From NCBI RefSeq assembly GCF_020735465.1, contig NZ_CP085935.1:1674001-1738000 (forward strand): DNA of 64,000 bases. The letters are read 5' to 3'. This stretch comes from Collinsella stercoris DSM 13279 (GTDB lineage: Bacteria > Actinomycetota > Coriobacteriia > Coriobacteriales > Coriobacteriaceae). Shown here piece by piece: positions 1 to 8,335 of this stretch; the first letter of the stretch is position 1, and every line of letters begins with the position of its first letter. Under the pieces are notes generated by a model. That model ran no database searches. It had not been told where the DNA came from and saw only the letters and a list, made by a program, of their open reading frames with translations. The position numbers and the translations under genes are program-made.

Positions 1-1
1 G

Positions 2-343
2 CTCGCAGCGGGCATCGGTGCGCTTGCCCCCGTCGACGAAAGTGCGCCCTTTGGCGCCGGGCCCGCGCGCTACTGGGCGTTCCCCAATGCGGCGGGAACC
101 GTCGGCTTCATCTCGGCGATGTCTAACCATTTCTGCAGCGCGTGCAACCGGCTGCGCCTCACCGCCGACGGCGCCATTCGCCCCTGCCTGTTCTCTGACG
201 CGGAATCCCGCGTGCGCGAGGCGCTTCGCAGCGGCGACGACGAGGCCGTCATCGCGACGTACCGCGACGCCCTCGCGCACAAACCTCAGCAACACGACCA
301 CATTGACGGCACCCTGCGCTTCATGTCGCAAATTGGAGGCTGA
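2..343 (+). CDS. moaA: GTP 3',8-cyclase MoaA, C-terminal part (cut by window edge)
   Basis: Only the last 113 codons are present; the frame is open to the left edge. MoaA is the radical-SAM enzyme that, before MoaC, turns GTP into the cyclic precursor of molybdenum cofactor. The C-terminal [4Fe-4S] ligand pattern Cys-X2-Cys-X13-Cys is visible ([14 protein letters not shown]...RPC), as is the Gly-Gly C-terminus conserved in active MoaA. The stop codon lies 5 nt before the next start, and the ribosome site of that gene (GGAGG) overlaps the moaA end, so the two are one transcript. Confidence 0.93.
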   Translation, partial: LAAGIGALAPVDESAPFGAGPARYWAFPNAAGTVGFISAMSNHFCSACNRLRLTADGAIRPCLFSDAESRVREALRSGDDEAVIATYRDALAHKPQQHDHIDGTLRFMSQIGG

Positions 344-348
344 TCGCC

Positions 349-1656
349 ATGACCACCCACACCCCCGACAAGCCCGAACGTCCGAAGACCCTCGGTCGCG
401 AGGTGCACGAAAAGTACCCCGCCTCCGTCGTGGGCGACCGCGACGCATACCGCGACGAGCTCACGCACGTAGATGAGCACGGCGACGTGCGCATGGTGGA
501 CGTTGGCGAAAAGGCCGTCACCCAGCGTCTCGCGATTGCCGAAGGCTCGATCCTCATGCATCCCGAGACGCAAGCCATGGTGCTTGAGGACCGCGCCAAA
601 AAGGGCGACGTCCTCGCCTGTGCCCGCATCGCCGGCATCATGGCGAGCAAGCGCACGAGCGACATCATCCCCATGTGCCACCCCCTCAACCTCACCAAGG
701 CGAAAGTCGAGATCGAGCCCATCGCAAGCGGCGCACGGCGCGTGCGCGGGTGGGCGCCGGCGCGCGAAGACGGGCGCGTAGGCTTTCGCGTGCGGGCGAC
801 CTGCGGCGTGACAGGCGTGACGGGCATCGAGATGGAGGCCCTCACCGCCGCGTCCGCCGCGTGCCTCACCATCTACGATATGTGCAAAGCGGTCGACCGC
901 GGAATGGAGGTCGTCGACGTTCGGCTCCTGCGCAAGGAGGGCGGTCGCTCCGGTGTGTGGGATCGCGAAGCCGAGCTCGCCGCGTCCCTCACGGATGCCG
1001 ACGGGATGGACGAGGCCGAGCAGCCCGTCGCCTCCGCGCTTCCGGGCGGGCCCAATACGGGCGCCCAGGCCCCTGCCGTCGCCTTTGTCGGGTACCAAAA
1101 CTCCGGCAAGACGACCCTCGTCGAGAAGGTCATCTCCCGCCTCACGCAGCGCGGGGTGCGCGTGGGCTCCGTGAAGCACCACGGCCACAAGGGATTTGAG
1201 ATCGATCAGCCCGGCAAGGATTCGTGGCGCCACGCCCAGGCGGGAAGCCGACACGTTGGCCTCATCTCGCCCGACGCCTACGCCGAGTACGCCCGCACCT
1301 CCGAGGAGGTCACCGTCACCGACATCCTCACGCGATACACCGACGTCGACGCCGTAATCGTCGAGGGATATAAGGCGGCGGGGCTCCCCAGCATCGTCGT
1401 GGCGCGCTCGGGCATCGACCGCATGCGCGGGCGCGACTCGTTTGACCTCATCAACGAGAACACGCTCGCCGTCGCCTGCAACGACGTCGTCGCCCGCGAC
1501 TTCCGCACGCGTGCGATGCGGGCCGCACGAGCCGAGGCGGAGGAGGCCGGGCGCGTCTTTGACGAAGAGAGCGTGCAGCTGCCGCCGTTCCTCGACATCA
1601 ACGATTCCGCGGCCATCGCGAGCTTTGTGTACGAGTATTTGCAGTCGTTGCAGTAG
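349..1656 (+). CDS. moaC-mobB: MoaC-MobB fusion (cyclic pyranopterin monophosphate synthase / Mo-cofactor guanylylation adaptor)
   Basis: A 435-residue fusion. Residues about 46-205 are MoaC: MCHPL at 109-113, the conserved segment ending [10 protein letters not shown] near 173-183, and the GGRSG end. MoaC converts the MoaA product to cyclic pyranopterin monophosphate. After an acidic, Ala-rich linker, residues about 243-435 are MobB, a P-loop GTP-binding protein with Walker [10 protein letters not shown] at 248-256, which assists formation of the guanine-dinucleotide form of the cofactor used by DMSO-reductase-type enzymes. A clean GGAGG lies 10 nt upstream of the ATG. Both halves look intact. 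Fusion of a pathway enzyme to a late-step adaptor suggests a small moa/mob operon continuing to the left. Confidence 0.93.
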   Translation: MTTHTPDKPERPKTLGREVHEKYPASVVGDRDAYRDELTHVDEHGDVRMVDVGEKAVTQRLAIAEGSILMHPETQAMVLEDRAKKGDVLACARIAGIMASKRTSDIIPMCHPLNLTKAKVEIEPIASGARRVRGWAPAREDGRVGFRVRATCGVTGVTGIEMEALTAASAACLTIYDMCKAVDRGMEVVDVRLLRKEGGRSGVWDREAELAASLTDADGMDEAEQPVASALPGGPNTGAQAPAVAFVGYQNSGKTTLVEKVISRLTQRGVRVGSVKHHGHKGFEIDQPGKDSWRHAQAGSRHVGLISPDAYAEYARTSEEVTVTDILTRYTDVDAVIVEGYKAAGLPSIVVARSGIDRMRGRDSFDLINENTLAVACNDVVARDFRTRAMRAARAEAEEAGRVFDEESVQLPPFLDINDSAAIASFVYEYLQSLQ

Positions 1657-1734
1657 CACCTCTTGCGCAAAATCGAAGAATTCGGCATCTAGCTGGTAAA
1701 CTGAGCACCGTTCAACACGTTGGATTGGAGTCGC

Positions 1735-2559
1735 ATGGCACCCGTCATCGCCGTAATCGGAGCACTTGAGAAGGAAGTCCAGCAGATTTACGCCGCCGTT
1801 GAGAAGGGCACCGTCGCCGACGAGGCGGGCCTCACCGTGGTCGGTGGCGACTACCACGGCTTTACCGTGGTTGCCACCACCGCGGGCATGGGCACCGTCA
1901 ACGCCGCCGCAGCGGCGCAGCACCTCATCAGCGCGCACGGGGCCAACGCGATCATCTTCTCCGGCATCGCCGGTGGGCTCAATCCCGCCCTGCACGTTGG
2001 CGACGTGGTCATTGGCGAGCGCTTGCGCTACCTCGATACGGACACGTCCCTTGTCGCCGAATCCGCCCCTGGGCTCGAGGAGTTCGCCAGCGCGGATTTC
2101 CTCGTGGACCTCGCCGAGGAGACCCTGCGCGCGCACGGCTACGTGGATGCCGCGCTGAGCGATGAGGGCAGCGAGGTCGAGGCCGCTCAGGCGCGCGCCG
2201 AGGCCGATGCCTCGCTTTGGCGCCGCAACAACCCCGACACGGAACCCCAGCAGTACCTACGCGGAATCATTGCCACCGGCGACCGCTTCGTGAGCGGCGC
2301 GGACGCCAAGGCCGCAGCCGTCTCGGCAACGCAGGCCGACTGCGTGGAAATGGAGGGTGCCGCCATCGCGCACGTGGCCGCCAAGAACGGCATCGACTGT
2401 CTGGTGCTGCGCGCCATCTCCGACAACTGCGACGAGAGCTACGACGCGCTCTCCTCCCGCGAGTTCGACCTGGAGGAGTACGCACAGAGCGCAAGCGGCC
2501 TGGTGCTTTCCATCGTGCGCCGCCTTGCCGCGCAGTTGGGCATCGAGCCCCGCGATTAG
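1735..2559 (+). CDS. mtnN: 5'-methylthioadenosine/S-adenosylhomocysteine nucleosidase
   Basis: A 274-residue cytoplasmic hydrolase that removes adenine from MTA and SAH, feeding methionine salvage and the activated methyl cycle. Catalytic residues of the family are visible: Glu12 in GALEKEV, the VEMEGAA motif (Glu205 and Glu207) and Asp230 in ISDNCDE. It is about 40 residues longer than the E. coli enzyme because of an acidic, Ala-rich insert at roughly 140-178. The ATG at 1735 is preferred because GGAG sits 4 nt upstream; an in-frame TTG at 1720 is less likely. It stands alone between moaC-mobB and engB. Confidence 0.92.
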   Translation: MAPVIAVIGALEKEVQQIYAAVEKGTVADEAGLTVVGGDYHGFTVVATTAGMGTVNAAAAAQHLISAHGANAIIFSGIAGGLNPALHVGDVVIGERLRYLDTDTSLVAESAPGLEEFASADFLVDLAEETLRAHGYVDAALSDEGSEVEAAQARAEADASLWRRNNPDTEPQQYLRGIIATGDRFVSGADAKAAAVSATQADCVEMEGAAIAHVAAKNGIDCLVLRAISDNCDESYDALSSREFDLEEYAQSASGLVLSIVRRLAAQLGIEPRD

Positions 2560-2643
2560 CGGAGTCGGCTTTCATCGCTCACAACCTCTACTTCGTGACG
2601 CCACACGCAGCCCGATTTCATTCCTTCGTCCGAAAGGCACCTC

Positions 2644-3273
2644 ATGGCAGAGGCCATCAACTACAACAAAGTCCACTTCGTCGCCAGCTACGGCAAGGCG
2701 TCGCAGATTCCGCCGTCGACCTGCCCCGAAGTCAGCTTTGTGGGCCGCTCCAACGTGGGCAAGTCCTCCATCATGAACAAGCTGTTCAACCGCCGAAGCC
2801 TGGTCAAGGTCTCGAGCACGCCGGGCAAGACCGCCAACGTCAACTTCTTCGAGGCGGACGGTGTGCACTTTGTCGACCTGCCCGGCTACGGCTTCGCCCA
2901 GCGAAGCAAGGCGGAGCGCGACCGCTGGGCCCGCCTGATCGGCGACTTCTTCGACTCGGAGCGCAGCTTCAACCTCGTGGTGTCCTTGGTGGATATCCGC
3001 CACGACCCCAGCAAACTCGACCTGCAGATGATTGATTTCTTGCGCGAGAACGGCTTCAATTTCATCGTCTGCCTCACCAAGGCCGACAAGCTCTCCAAAT
3101 CCCAACAGGCCAAGCAAGCCGCATCGATTCGCAAGCAGATCGGCGTCCCCGCCGACCGTCTCATCGTCACCAGCAGCGAGTCCGGCCTGGGCATCGACAA
3201 GCTCAAGCAGGCCATTGTTGACTTCTGTCTTGACGTGGATGACGACATCGAAGAAGAAACGCCCAGCTGTTAG
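2644..3273 (+). CDS. engB: ribosome biogenesis GTPase EngB/YsxC
   Basis: A 209-residue P-loop GTPase needed for assembly of the large ribosomal subunit. G1 is GRSNVGKSS at 34-42, G3 is DLPGYG at 78-83, G4 is TKAD near 145 and a G5-like SSESG follows near 178. Length and motif spacing match the family. GAAAGG lies about 8 nt upstream of the ATG. The short acidic tail (DDDIEEE) is normal variation. Nothing suggests damage. Confidence 0.95.
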   Translation: MAEAINYNKVHFVASYGKASQIPPSTCPEVSFVGRSNVGKSSIMNKLFNRRSLVKVSSTPGKTANVNFFEADGVHFVDLPGYGFAQRSKAERDRWARLIGDFFDSERSFNLVVSLVDIRHDPSKLDLQMIDFLRENGFNFIVCLTKADKLSKSQQAKQAASIRKQIGVPADRLIVTSSESGLGIDKLKQAIVDFCLDVDDDIEEETPSC

Positions 3274-3282
3274 ACCCCGGTT

Positions 3283-3510
3283 GCAGGCCAATGTCCCGGC
3301 AACCAGTCGACACCGCAATCGCCCATCGACAGCCCGTTCTCCGGTCAGCTCAACGGTCACCGGTCGGTATCCCGGCTATCAATCGGCATCCCAACATCGG
3401 ACGATGCCGCGGCCTCCAGTCGACACGCCAGTCATCGATCGATCCCATTGCCATAGGCCAACATCCCGGTCGCCCGGCAGCATCCCGGCTTCCGGTCGAT
3501 GCCCTCTCGG
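3283..3510. repeat. degenerate tandem repeats after engB
   Basis: This non-coding stretch is built of imperfect units of about 20 bp around the words GGTCGGTATCCCGGC, GGCATCCCAACATCGG and GGCAGCATCCCGGC. No gene-like frame with a ribosome site was found. It belongs to the general pattern of locus-specific degenerate arrays in this window. Confidence 0.5.
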
Positions 3511-3544
3511 ACGCTTCAATTGCAGCGATTAGGGGGTTACTATT

Positions 3545-3669
3545 TAAAATGTGTGGGGTTATTTCCAGCTATGCAAAGTAACGCCCATTTTCACGCAGCA
3601 AAACCGCAGGCTTTTGCGCACCCCAAGCCGGCTCTACTCAGCTTATGAGAAATAACCCCACACATTTTA
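3545..3669. repeat. structured inverted-repeat element, copy C1
   Basis: A 125-bp element with perfect 21-bp arms (3545-3565 and 3649-3669; core of the arm AAAATGTGTGGGGTTATTT). The centre carries GCAAAACCGCAGG at about 3598-3610, and CTCTACTC lies at 3632-3639, in the position of the inner stem of the sister elements (8956, 18949, 26881, 40656). It lies directly after the stop codon of the YitT gene in the pre-insertion sequence; an insertion sequence now separates them. Whether it acts as RNA (3' end) or as mobile DNA is not known. Confidence 0.7.
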
Positions 3670-3674
3670 TCAAT

Positions 3675-4430
3675 GGGGCTTGCCTAGTTTAGGGGCCTTT
3701 CGCGGAGCTCCCTCAACATGAATCTGTACATGTCCCGCCCCCGCATGTTGAACCTGAACTCGCATTCCTTCAGATGGAGGTAGAAGTCCTCCTTGGGTAT
3801 CCCCTGGTATTTTACCAGCCTGTTCTTGGCGTAACCCCAGAAGCTCTCGATGCCGTTGATGTGGTTGCCCGGGTTGCCGCGCTCGACGAACTCGTTCTCG
3901 CCGTGGCTCACCCTGTAATGGCGCTTGCAGCCCCAGTCGACCAGGCCGTCGTAGGAGGCGAACCCGTCGGTGTACATGATGGAGTCCTTGGACGCCTTGC
4001 CCTCGATGACCTGCATCGACGTCCTGCGGGTGACGTCCGGCGCGATCCTCGTGTAGACCTTGCCGCCGCGCTTGGGCAGCCCGAAGACGATCGTCTTGCC
4101 CCGCGCCCCGCGGCCCCGGACGCCCCGCACGCGCCTCGCGCCGAAGTGGCTCTCGTCGGCCTCGACCTCGCCGTCGAAGGGGCTGTCGGCCTCGCAGATC
4201 TCGGCGATCCTAACGCGGAGCAGCCCGTAGTAGCGGTTGACCGTGTTGCGGTTGAGGCCCGTCAGGGAGGCCGCCGAGAGCGCCGTCACGTCGGCGCAGA
4301 ACAGCCTCAGCAACTCCCTGAACTTGCGCTCCGAGAGGTGCGAGTTTGTGACGTACTTGTTCTTAGGCGCCTTCTTGCTGCTCATGGCCTAATTTTATGG
4401 CCTTTCCGGCCCCTAAACTAGGCAAGCCCC
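3675..4430 (-). mobile_element. IS1595-family insertion sequence, complete, with 8-bp target duplication
   Basis: A 756-bp element with perfect 23-bp terminal inverted repeats (3675-3697 and 4408-4430, starting GGGGCTTGCCTAGTTTAGGG). The flanks carry identical 8-bp direct repeats TTATCAAT at 3667-3674 and 4431-4438, the duplication size known for IS1595 elements. It holds one transposase gene. Perfect ends and duplication indicate a recent, probably still mobile insertion. The right duplication contains the TGA stop codon of the YitT gene, so the insertion leaves that protein unchanged. Confidence 0.97.
3684..4385 (-). CDS. IS1595-family transposase
   Basis: A 233-residue transposase filling the insertion sequence. 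The N-terminus is helix-turn-helix-like (LTGLNRNTVNRYY, about residues 41-53). The DDE-type catalytic core shows Asp77 in EVEADESHFG, Asp140 in YTDGF and the family's His-X-Asn-X2-Glu pattern HINGIES at 175-181. No frameshift or internal stop is present, so the protein should be active. The start ATG sits about 45 nt inside the terminal repeat end. It is most likely expressed from its own weak promoter near the terminal repeat. Confidence 0.95.
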   Translation of the reverse strand: MSSKKAPKNKYVTNSHLSERKFRELLRLFCADVTALSAASLTGLNRNTVNRYYGLLRVRIAEICEADSPFDGEVEADESHFGARRVRGVRGRGARGKTIVFGLPKRGGKVYTRIAPDVTRRTSMQVIEGKASKDSIMYTDGFASYDGLVDWGCKRHYRVSHGENEFVERGNPGNHINGIESFWGYAKNRLVKYQGIPKEDFYLHLKECEFRFNMRGRDMYRFMLRELRERPLN

Positions 4431-4433
4431 TTA

Positions 4434-5459
4434 TCAATTGACGCCCCTAAAGCCTTTTCCCACGATCTCAGAGCTATCCACAATGGTGATAAAACACCCC
4501 GGATCGACCTCGCGCGCGTACCGACGGAGCTTGACCGCCTCGCGACGGCTCAGCACGCACATAATCACCGTGACGCACTGGCCCGAAAACGCGCCATATC
4601 CGCGGCTGATGGTCGCCGTGCGCTTGAGCTCCTTGACGATATAGGTCTCGACCTTGAGCGGCTCGCGGCAGATGATAGTGCACACCTTGCGCAGGTGAAT
4701 ACTCTCGATTGCCTTATCGACCACGAGCGTCTTGGCAAACAGGCCAAGCACGCAGTAAAGACCCACGCGCGGACCGTACAGAACCGCAGCGATGCACACG
4801 ATTCCGATGTCGACCAACAGCAGCGCGCGACCGATCTCAAGCGTACTGTGACGCTTAAGGATCATGGCAAGGATGTCCGTGCCGCCCGTTGAAGCGCCGA
4901 TGTCGAACACCATGGCACTGCCAATCGCCGGTAAGATCACGGCGAAACAGAGGTCGAGCCACATGTCACCCGTGATCGATGTAGTCGAGGCTCCCGGGAA
5001 CAGCATTTCGAACAACGAGACATACCCCGAAAGCGCGAAGGATGCAAACACGCTCCAGAGGATTGCCTTGCGCTCAAGGAATATGAAACCGAGCACCACG
5101 AGCGCAATGTTGATGATCCACATGAACGCACCAACGGGCAGCGACGGGAACAGCGTGGAGAGGATAACCGACACGCCAGACGTGCCGCCAAAGGCAAAGT
5201 GATTGGGCGTCTTAAACAAGACGATGGCGAGTGCCGTTAAGATGAGACCGCCGTTGAGGATGGCGAAGAAATAAAGAGGGCCCGGGTCCTTGCTACGCTT
5301 GGCGCCAGCCCGCTCACCGCGACGGATATCCTCCTCGGAAACCAAGTGCTCCAAAGGCTCCACAGGCGGCGTATGCCCTGTGGCGAGGCGACCGTCCGCC
5401 CCCTCCGCCGCGAAGGTGCCCTGCCTGCCGCTACCGTGCTCTTCCACCGCGCGCTCCAT
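4434..5459 (-). CDS. YitT-family (DUF161/DUF2179) membrane protein
   Basis: A polytopic membrane protein of 341 residues with about five hydrophobic segments from residue 60 onward, and a soluble C-terminal DUF2179-like domain of about 90 residues (VCTIICREPLKVETYIVKEL...). The family is widespread and has no firmly proven biochemical role. The internal ATG at 5459 is chosen because a longer reading frame to 5621 would run back through the strong terminator at 5532-5567. The N-terminal 55 residues are hydrophilic and variable. The stop codon lies inside the 8-bp duplication of the neighbouring insertion sequence, which therefore landed exactly at the end of the gene. Confidence 0.85.
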   Translation of the reverse strand: MERAVEEHGSGRQGTFAAEGADGRLATGHTPPVEPLEHLVSEEDIRRGERAGAKRSKDPGPLYFFAILNGGLILTALAIVLFKTPNHFAFGGTSGVSVILSTLFPSLPVGAFMWIINIALVVLGFIFLERKAILWSVFASFALSGYVSLFEMLFPGASTTSITGDMWLDLCFAVILPAIGSAMVFDIGASTGGTDILAMILKRHSTLEIGRALLLVDIGIVCIAAVLYGPRVGLYCVLGLFAKTLVVDKAIESIHLRKVCTIICREPLKVETYIVKELKRTATISRGYGAFSGQCVTVIMCVLSRREAVKLRRYAREVDPGCFITIVDSSEIVGKGFRGVN

Positions 5460-5531
5460 CGTCCGCCGAAACCATAGCGCCCTGATGGTAACGCGCCAGC
5501 GCGACGACGCAAGCGGAAACCAAGCGTACTC

Positions 5532-5567
5532 AAAAAACGGGCCGCCCCGTGCGTGCGGGACAGCCCG
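5532..5567 (-). terminator. Rho-independent terminator after metQ
   Basis: On the minus strand CGGGCTGTCCCG and CGGGGCGGCCCG form a 12-bp stem with two G-U pairs and a 6-nt loop, followed by six T. It ends the metNIQ transcript and isolates the YitT gene. Confidence 0.9.
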
Positions 5568-5624
5568 AAGAAGTACGCGAGAGCCTGTCTTGCACGGATG
5601 CGCAACTGGGCGATCGGGCAAGCT

Positions 5625-6494
5625 TTAGAACGCCGGAAGAACGTCCTCGCCGTAGTTCTCCTCAAGATACGCCTTAAAGTCATCCGAGGTCAGGGTCTTA
5701 ACGAGCGCCTTAACGGCCTTGGAATCCTCGTTGCCCTTCGAAACGCAGATGATATTGGCGTACTTCTCGACGGCAAGAGAATCGGAGGACTCGTGAGCCA
5801 GAGCGTCGGCCACGTGATAGCCCGCCTCGATGGCGTAGTTGCCATTGATGACCGCAAAATCCACCGAAGAGAGGGCGCGCGGAAGCGCAGCAGCCTCGAG
5901 TTCCTGGAACTTGAGGTTGTGCGGGTTGTCCTTGATGTCCTTCGGCGTGGCCTCGAGGTTCTCGGGATCGCTGAGGGTAATGAGGCCCAGGTCCTGCAGC
6001 AGGAGCAACGCGCGGCCCTCGTTGGTCGGGTCGTTGGGGACGGCGATGGTGGCACCGTCGGCGATGGCGTCGAGGTCGTTGGAGGTGCCGGCGTACACGG
6101 CGAAGGGCTCGTAGTGAATCAGCCCCGCGGAGACGAGGTCGGTACCGTTCTCGGCGTTGTAGTTCTCCAGGTAGGTGATGTGCTGGAAGTAGTTGGCGTC
6201 CACTGCGCCCGACGTGGTGTCCTTGTTGGGCTGGATGTAATCGGTGTACTCCTTCACCTTGAGCTCGATACCCTCCTTGGCAAGCAACGGCGCGGCAAAG
6301 TCGTTGAGGATCTCGGCATGCGGCGTGGGACTCGCGGCCACGGTGAACGTGGTCGAGTCGGCGGCAGTGGAGCCCTCGGCAGCGGTGCCAGACCCGCCGC
6401 AGGCAGTCAGACCACCTAGGGCGACGACGCCAAGGCCCGCGAAAGCGGAAGCGATAAGGGAGCGGCGGGAAATGGAAGTGTTGAAGTTCTTCAT
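5625..6494 (-). CDS. metQ: methionine ABC transporter substrate-binding lipoprotein (NlpA/MetQ)
   Basis: A 289-residue surface lipoprotein that captures methionine for the MetNI transporter. The signal peptide starts MKNFNTSISRRSLIAS and ends at the lipobox LTAC with Cys32, followed by a Gly/Ser/Ala-rich linker; the SRRSLIA stretch gives it a Tat-like look. The mature part shows NlpA-family features such as HAEILND, the Tyr-rich EYTDYIQ and the DPTNEGRAL motif. It is the last gene of the operon, 167 nt after metI, separated by a perfect 24-bp palindrome that may protect or partly end the transcript, which fits the higher amounts usually needed of a binding protein. Confidence 0.95.
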   Translation of the reverse strand: MKNFNTSISRRSLIASAFAGLGVVALGGLTACGGSGTAAEGSTAADSTTFTVAASPTPHAEILNDFAAPLLAKEGIELKVKEYTDYIQPNKDTTSGAVDANYFQHITYLENYNAENGTDLVSAGLIHYEPFAVYAGTSNDLDAIADGATIAVPNDPTNEGRALLLLQDLGLITLSDPENLEATPKDIKDNPHNLKFQELEAAALPRALSSVDFAVINGNYAIEAGYHVADALAHESSDSLAVEKYANIICVSKGNEDSKAVKALVKTLTSDDFKAYLEENYGEDVLPAF

Positions 6495-6573
6495 GACGGG
6501 ATCCTTTCAGATGGAAAACACAGTTGGCGGGAGGGAATCGAAGGCCTTTGGTTCACCCCCCCCTCCCTCACCT

Positions 6574-6597
6574 TCCGCGAAAGTTAACTTTCGCGGA
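6574..6597. promoter_or_regulatory. perfect 24-bp palindrome between metI and metQ
   Basis: TCCGCGAAAGTTAACTTTCG continues to a perfect 24-bp palindrome ending CGGA. No T run follows on either strand. As RNA it would form a stem of about 10 bp with a TTAA loop. It may be an intercistronic mRNA-stability hairpin or a protein-binding site. Confidence 0.6.
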
Positions 6598-6661
6598 GGA
6601 TTTTACACGAGGGCAACGCCTCGGAATCGACGAGCCAAAGCCCTTGGCAGCAAACCAACCT

Positions 6662-7327
6662 CTAGCGGTGGTCCACTTTGCGAGCAATGGCGTTACAGAC
6701 GGACTGGATGAGCTGGACGAGGACGACGAGCAGGACGACCGTGACGATCATGGCCTCATCCTCATAGCGGTAGTAACCGTAACGGATGGCAATGTCGCCC
6801 AGACCGCCCGCACCCACGGCACCGGCAATGGCGGTGTAACCCAGTACGGCGATGAGCGTCACGGCGACGCCGCGCACGATGCTCGGCAGTGCCTCGGGCA
6901 GGAGCGCGGAGAACACGATACGCGGGACGGACGCGCCGCAGGCCTCAGCGGCCTCAACGGCGTCGCGGCTCACCTCGGCGAGCGACTGCTCGACCATGCG
7001 CGCCACGAACGGGGCGGTAGCGACCACCAGGGGCGGAATGACGCCCACCACGCCGGTGGAGGTGCCCACGAGTGCCTGCGTGGCGGGCATGAGGGCGATG
7101 AGCAAAATGATGAACGGCAGAGAACGTCCGATGTTGACCACCCAGCCCAAAACCGCGTTGAGCGCGGGAACGGGGCGCAGACCGCCGGGGGCCGTGAGGT
7201 GCAAGATCACACCGAGCACCGTGCCGATCACATAGGCAACCGCCGTCGATGCGAACAGCATGACAAGCGTATCGACGGTGCCCTGAATGAGCAGCGGAGC
7301 AAACTCCGCGAGGAAATCGTTAAGCAT
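6662..7327 (-). CDS. metI: methionine ABC transporter permease MetI
   Basis: A 221-residue inner-membrane permease with five predicted hydrophobic segments. The coupling-loop signature EAAEACGASVPRIVFSALLP (about residues 130-150) matches the family. The ATG at 7327 lies inside the end of metN: the metN sequence GAT-GCT-TAA overlaps ATG-CTT-AAC, an 8-nt overlap typical of translational coupling. AAGGTGG about 6 nt upstream serves as ribosome site. Longer in-frame extensions are only the antisense of metN coding sequence and are rejected. Confidence 0.95.
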   Translation of the reverse strand: MLNDFLAEFAPLLIQGTVDTLVMLFASTAVAYVIGTVLGVILHLTAPGGLRPVPALNAVLGWVVNIGRSLPFIILLIALMPATQALVGTSTGVVGVIPPLVVATAPFVARMVEQSLAEVSRDAVEAAEACGASVPRIVFSALLPEALPSIVRGVAVTLIAVLGYTAIAGAVGAGGLGDIAIRYGYYRYEDEAMIVTVVLLVVLVQLIQSVCNAIARKVDHR

Positions 7328-8210
7328 CCCAGTCCACCTTTCCAAGCAGCACGCGCGTGGCCTCGGCCTGGGGCTCGGCGAACACCTTCGCCACGCTCCC
7401 CTGTTCAACCACACGGCCGCGCTCGAGCACCGCGACGTTGTCGCAGATCTTCTCGACGACGTCCATGGAGTGGGTGATGACCACCAGCGTCACACCGGTC
7501 TCGCGGTTGATGTCGCGCAGCAGCTTGAGGATGGTGTTGGTGCTCTTGGGGTCAAGCGCGGAGGTCGCCTCGTCGCAGAGGATCACCTCGGGCTCGCAGG
7601 CCAGTGCGCGGGCGATGGCGACGCGCTGCTTCTGCCCGCCGGACAGCTGGCTGGGATAGCTCCGGGCCTTCTCACCCAGACCGACGCGGTCGAGCAGCTC
7701 GAGCGCGCGGGCGCGATTCTCCTCCGTCACCTTGCCGGAAGCGGCGAGGAACGGAAAGCACACGTTGTCCAACACGGTCTTTTGCGCGAGCAAGCCGAAG
7801 TTCTGGAAAATCATGGCCACCCGACGACGATACGCGCGCAGCTCCTCGCCGGACAGGGCGGTGACGTCGCGGCCATCGACCTCGATAGTGCCCGACGTGG
7901 GGCGCTCGAGCAGGTTGATAGTCCGGACGAGCGTTGACTTGCCCGCGCCGCTCATGCCGATGATGCCGAAAATGTCACCGTCGGCGATCTCGATGTTGAT
8001 ATCGGAGAGGGCGTGGACGAACCCGTCGGCCTCGACGGGGGCCAGGGCCTCGACGGCTTCATCCGCCGCTTGGACGACGGCCGCGGCGCCGAGCGCCGGG
8101 TTCCCGCTCACCGAGGCGGCATAGGACATGTCGGTCCCGTCCCCGCGGCGCTTCTTGCCGGACGCCTTGGGCGCGGCGAATGATTTGTACACATGCTTGA
8201 TGCTGATCAC
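7320..8210 (-). CDS. metN: methionine ABC transporter ATP-binding protein MetN, short form with an insert
   Basis: ATPase of the methionine importer. Walker A is GMSGAGKST, the Q-loop FQNFGLL, the signature LSGGQKQR and Walker B VILCDEAT. Two things are odd. First, about 52 residues of low-complexity sequence (roughly 13-64: KASGKKRRGDG, then Ala/Glu-rich) sit between the first beta strand (VYKSF) and ALSDINIEI, where other MetN proteins are continuous. Second, the protein stops soon after the nucleotide-binding domain (KVDWDA), so the C-terminal NIL/ACT domain that lets methionine inhibit E. coli MetN is missing. The start is GTG, with GGAG 8 nt upstream. Control may therefore lie in the leader at 8248-8390 rather than in the protein. 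Confidence 0.93.
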   Translation of the reverse strand: MISIKHVYKSFAAPKASGKKRRGDGTDMSYAASVSGNPALGAAAVVQAADEAVEALAPVEADGFVHALSDINIEIADGDIFGIIGMSGAGKSTLVRTINLLERPTSGTIEVDGRDVTALSGEELRAYRRRVAMIFQNFGLLAQKTVLDNVCFPFLAASGKVTEENRARALELLDRVGLGEKARSYPSQLSGGQKQRVAIARALACEPEVILCDEATSALDPKSTNTILKLLRDINRETGVTLVVITHSMDVVEKICDNVAVLERGRVVEQGSVAKVFAEPQAEATRVLLGKVDWDA

Positions 8211-8247
8211 GAGGAAAACTCCGCTTGAAGATGGTTTTGGGATAAAC

Positions 8248-8335
8248 GGCCATCTCCCGCCGGAGACGGCCTAGTGGAGGCGCCCGGTCTCGGTCAGCAC
8301 GCGGGAATCGCGCGGCATGACAAAGTGCCCGGGCG
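8248..8335 (-). promoter_or_regulatory. predicted transcription attenuator of metNIQ (three competing hairpins)
   Basis: Read on the minus strand, four segments pair alternatively. Segment 1 CGCCCGG (8335-8329) is fully complementary to CCGGGCG (8287-8281) in segment 2. Segment 2 GAGAC (8291-8287) and GCCT (8281-8278) pair with GTCTC (8267-8263) and AGGC (8272-8269) in segment 3. Segment 3 GGCCGTCTCC (8271-8262) forms a 10-bp stem with GGAGATGGCC (8257-8248), followed by GTTTATCCC, a weak U tract. Segment 1 begins just after the Met-codon cluster of the leader ORF. The order 1:2, 2:3, 3:4 is that of classical amino-acid attenuators. Pairings are seen in the sequence; regulation is inferred. 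Confidence 0.7.

Noticed and set aside
286..2136. A 616-codon open frame antisense to moaC-mobB and the nucleosidase gene
   Set aside because: It is a high-GC shadow: no ribosome site, no recognisable domain, and it crosses two well-supported genes.
5460..5621. Upstream extension of the YitT protein to 5621
   Set aside because: It would run through a strong terminator at 5532-5567 and adds residues foreign to the family.
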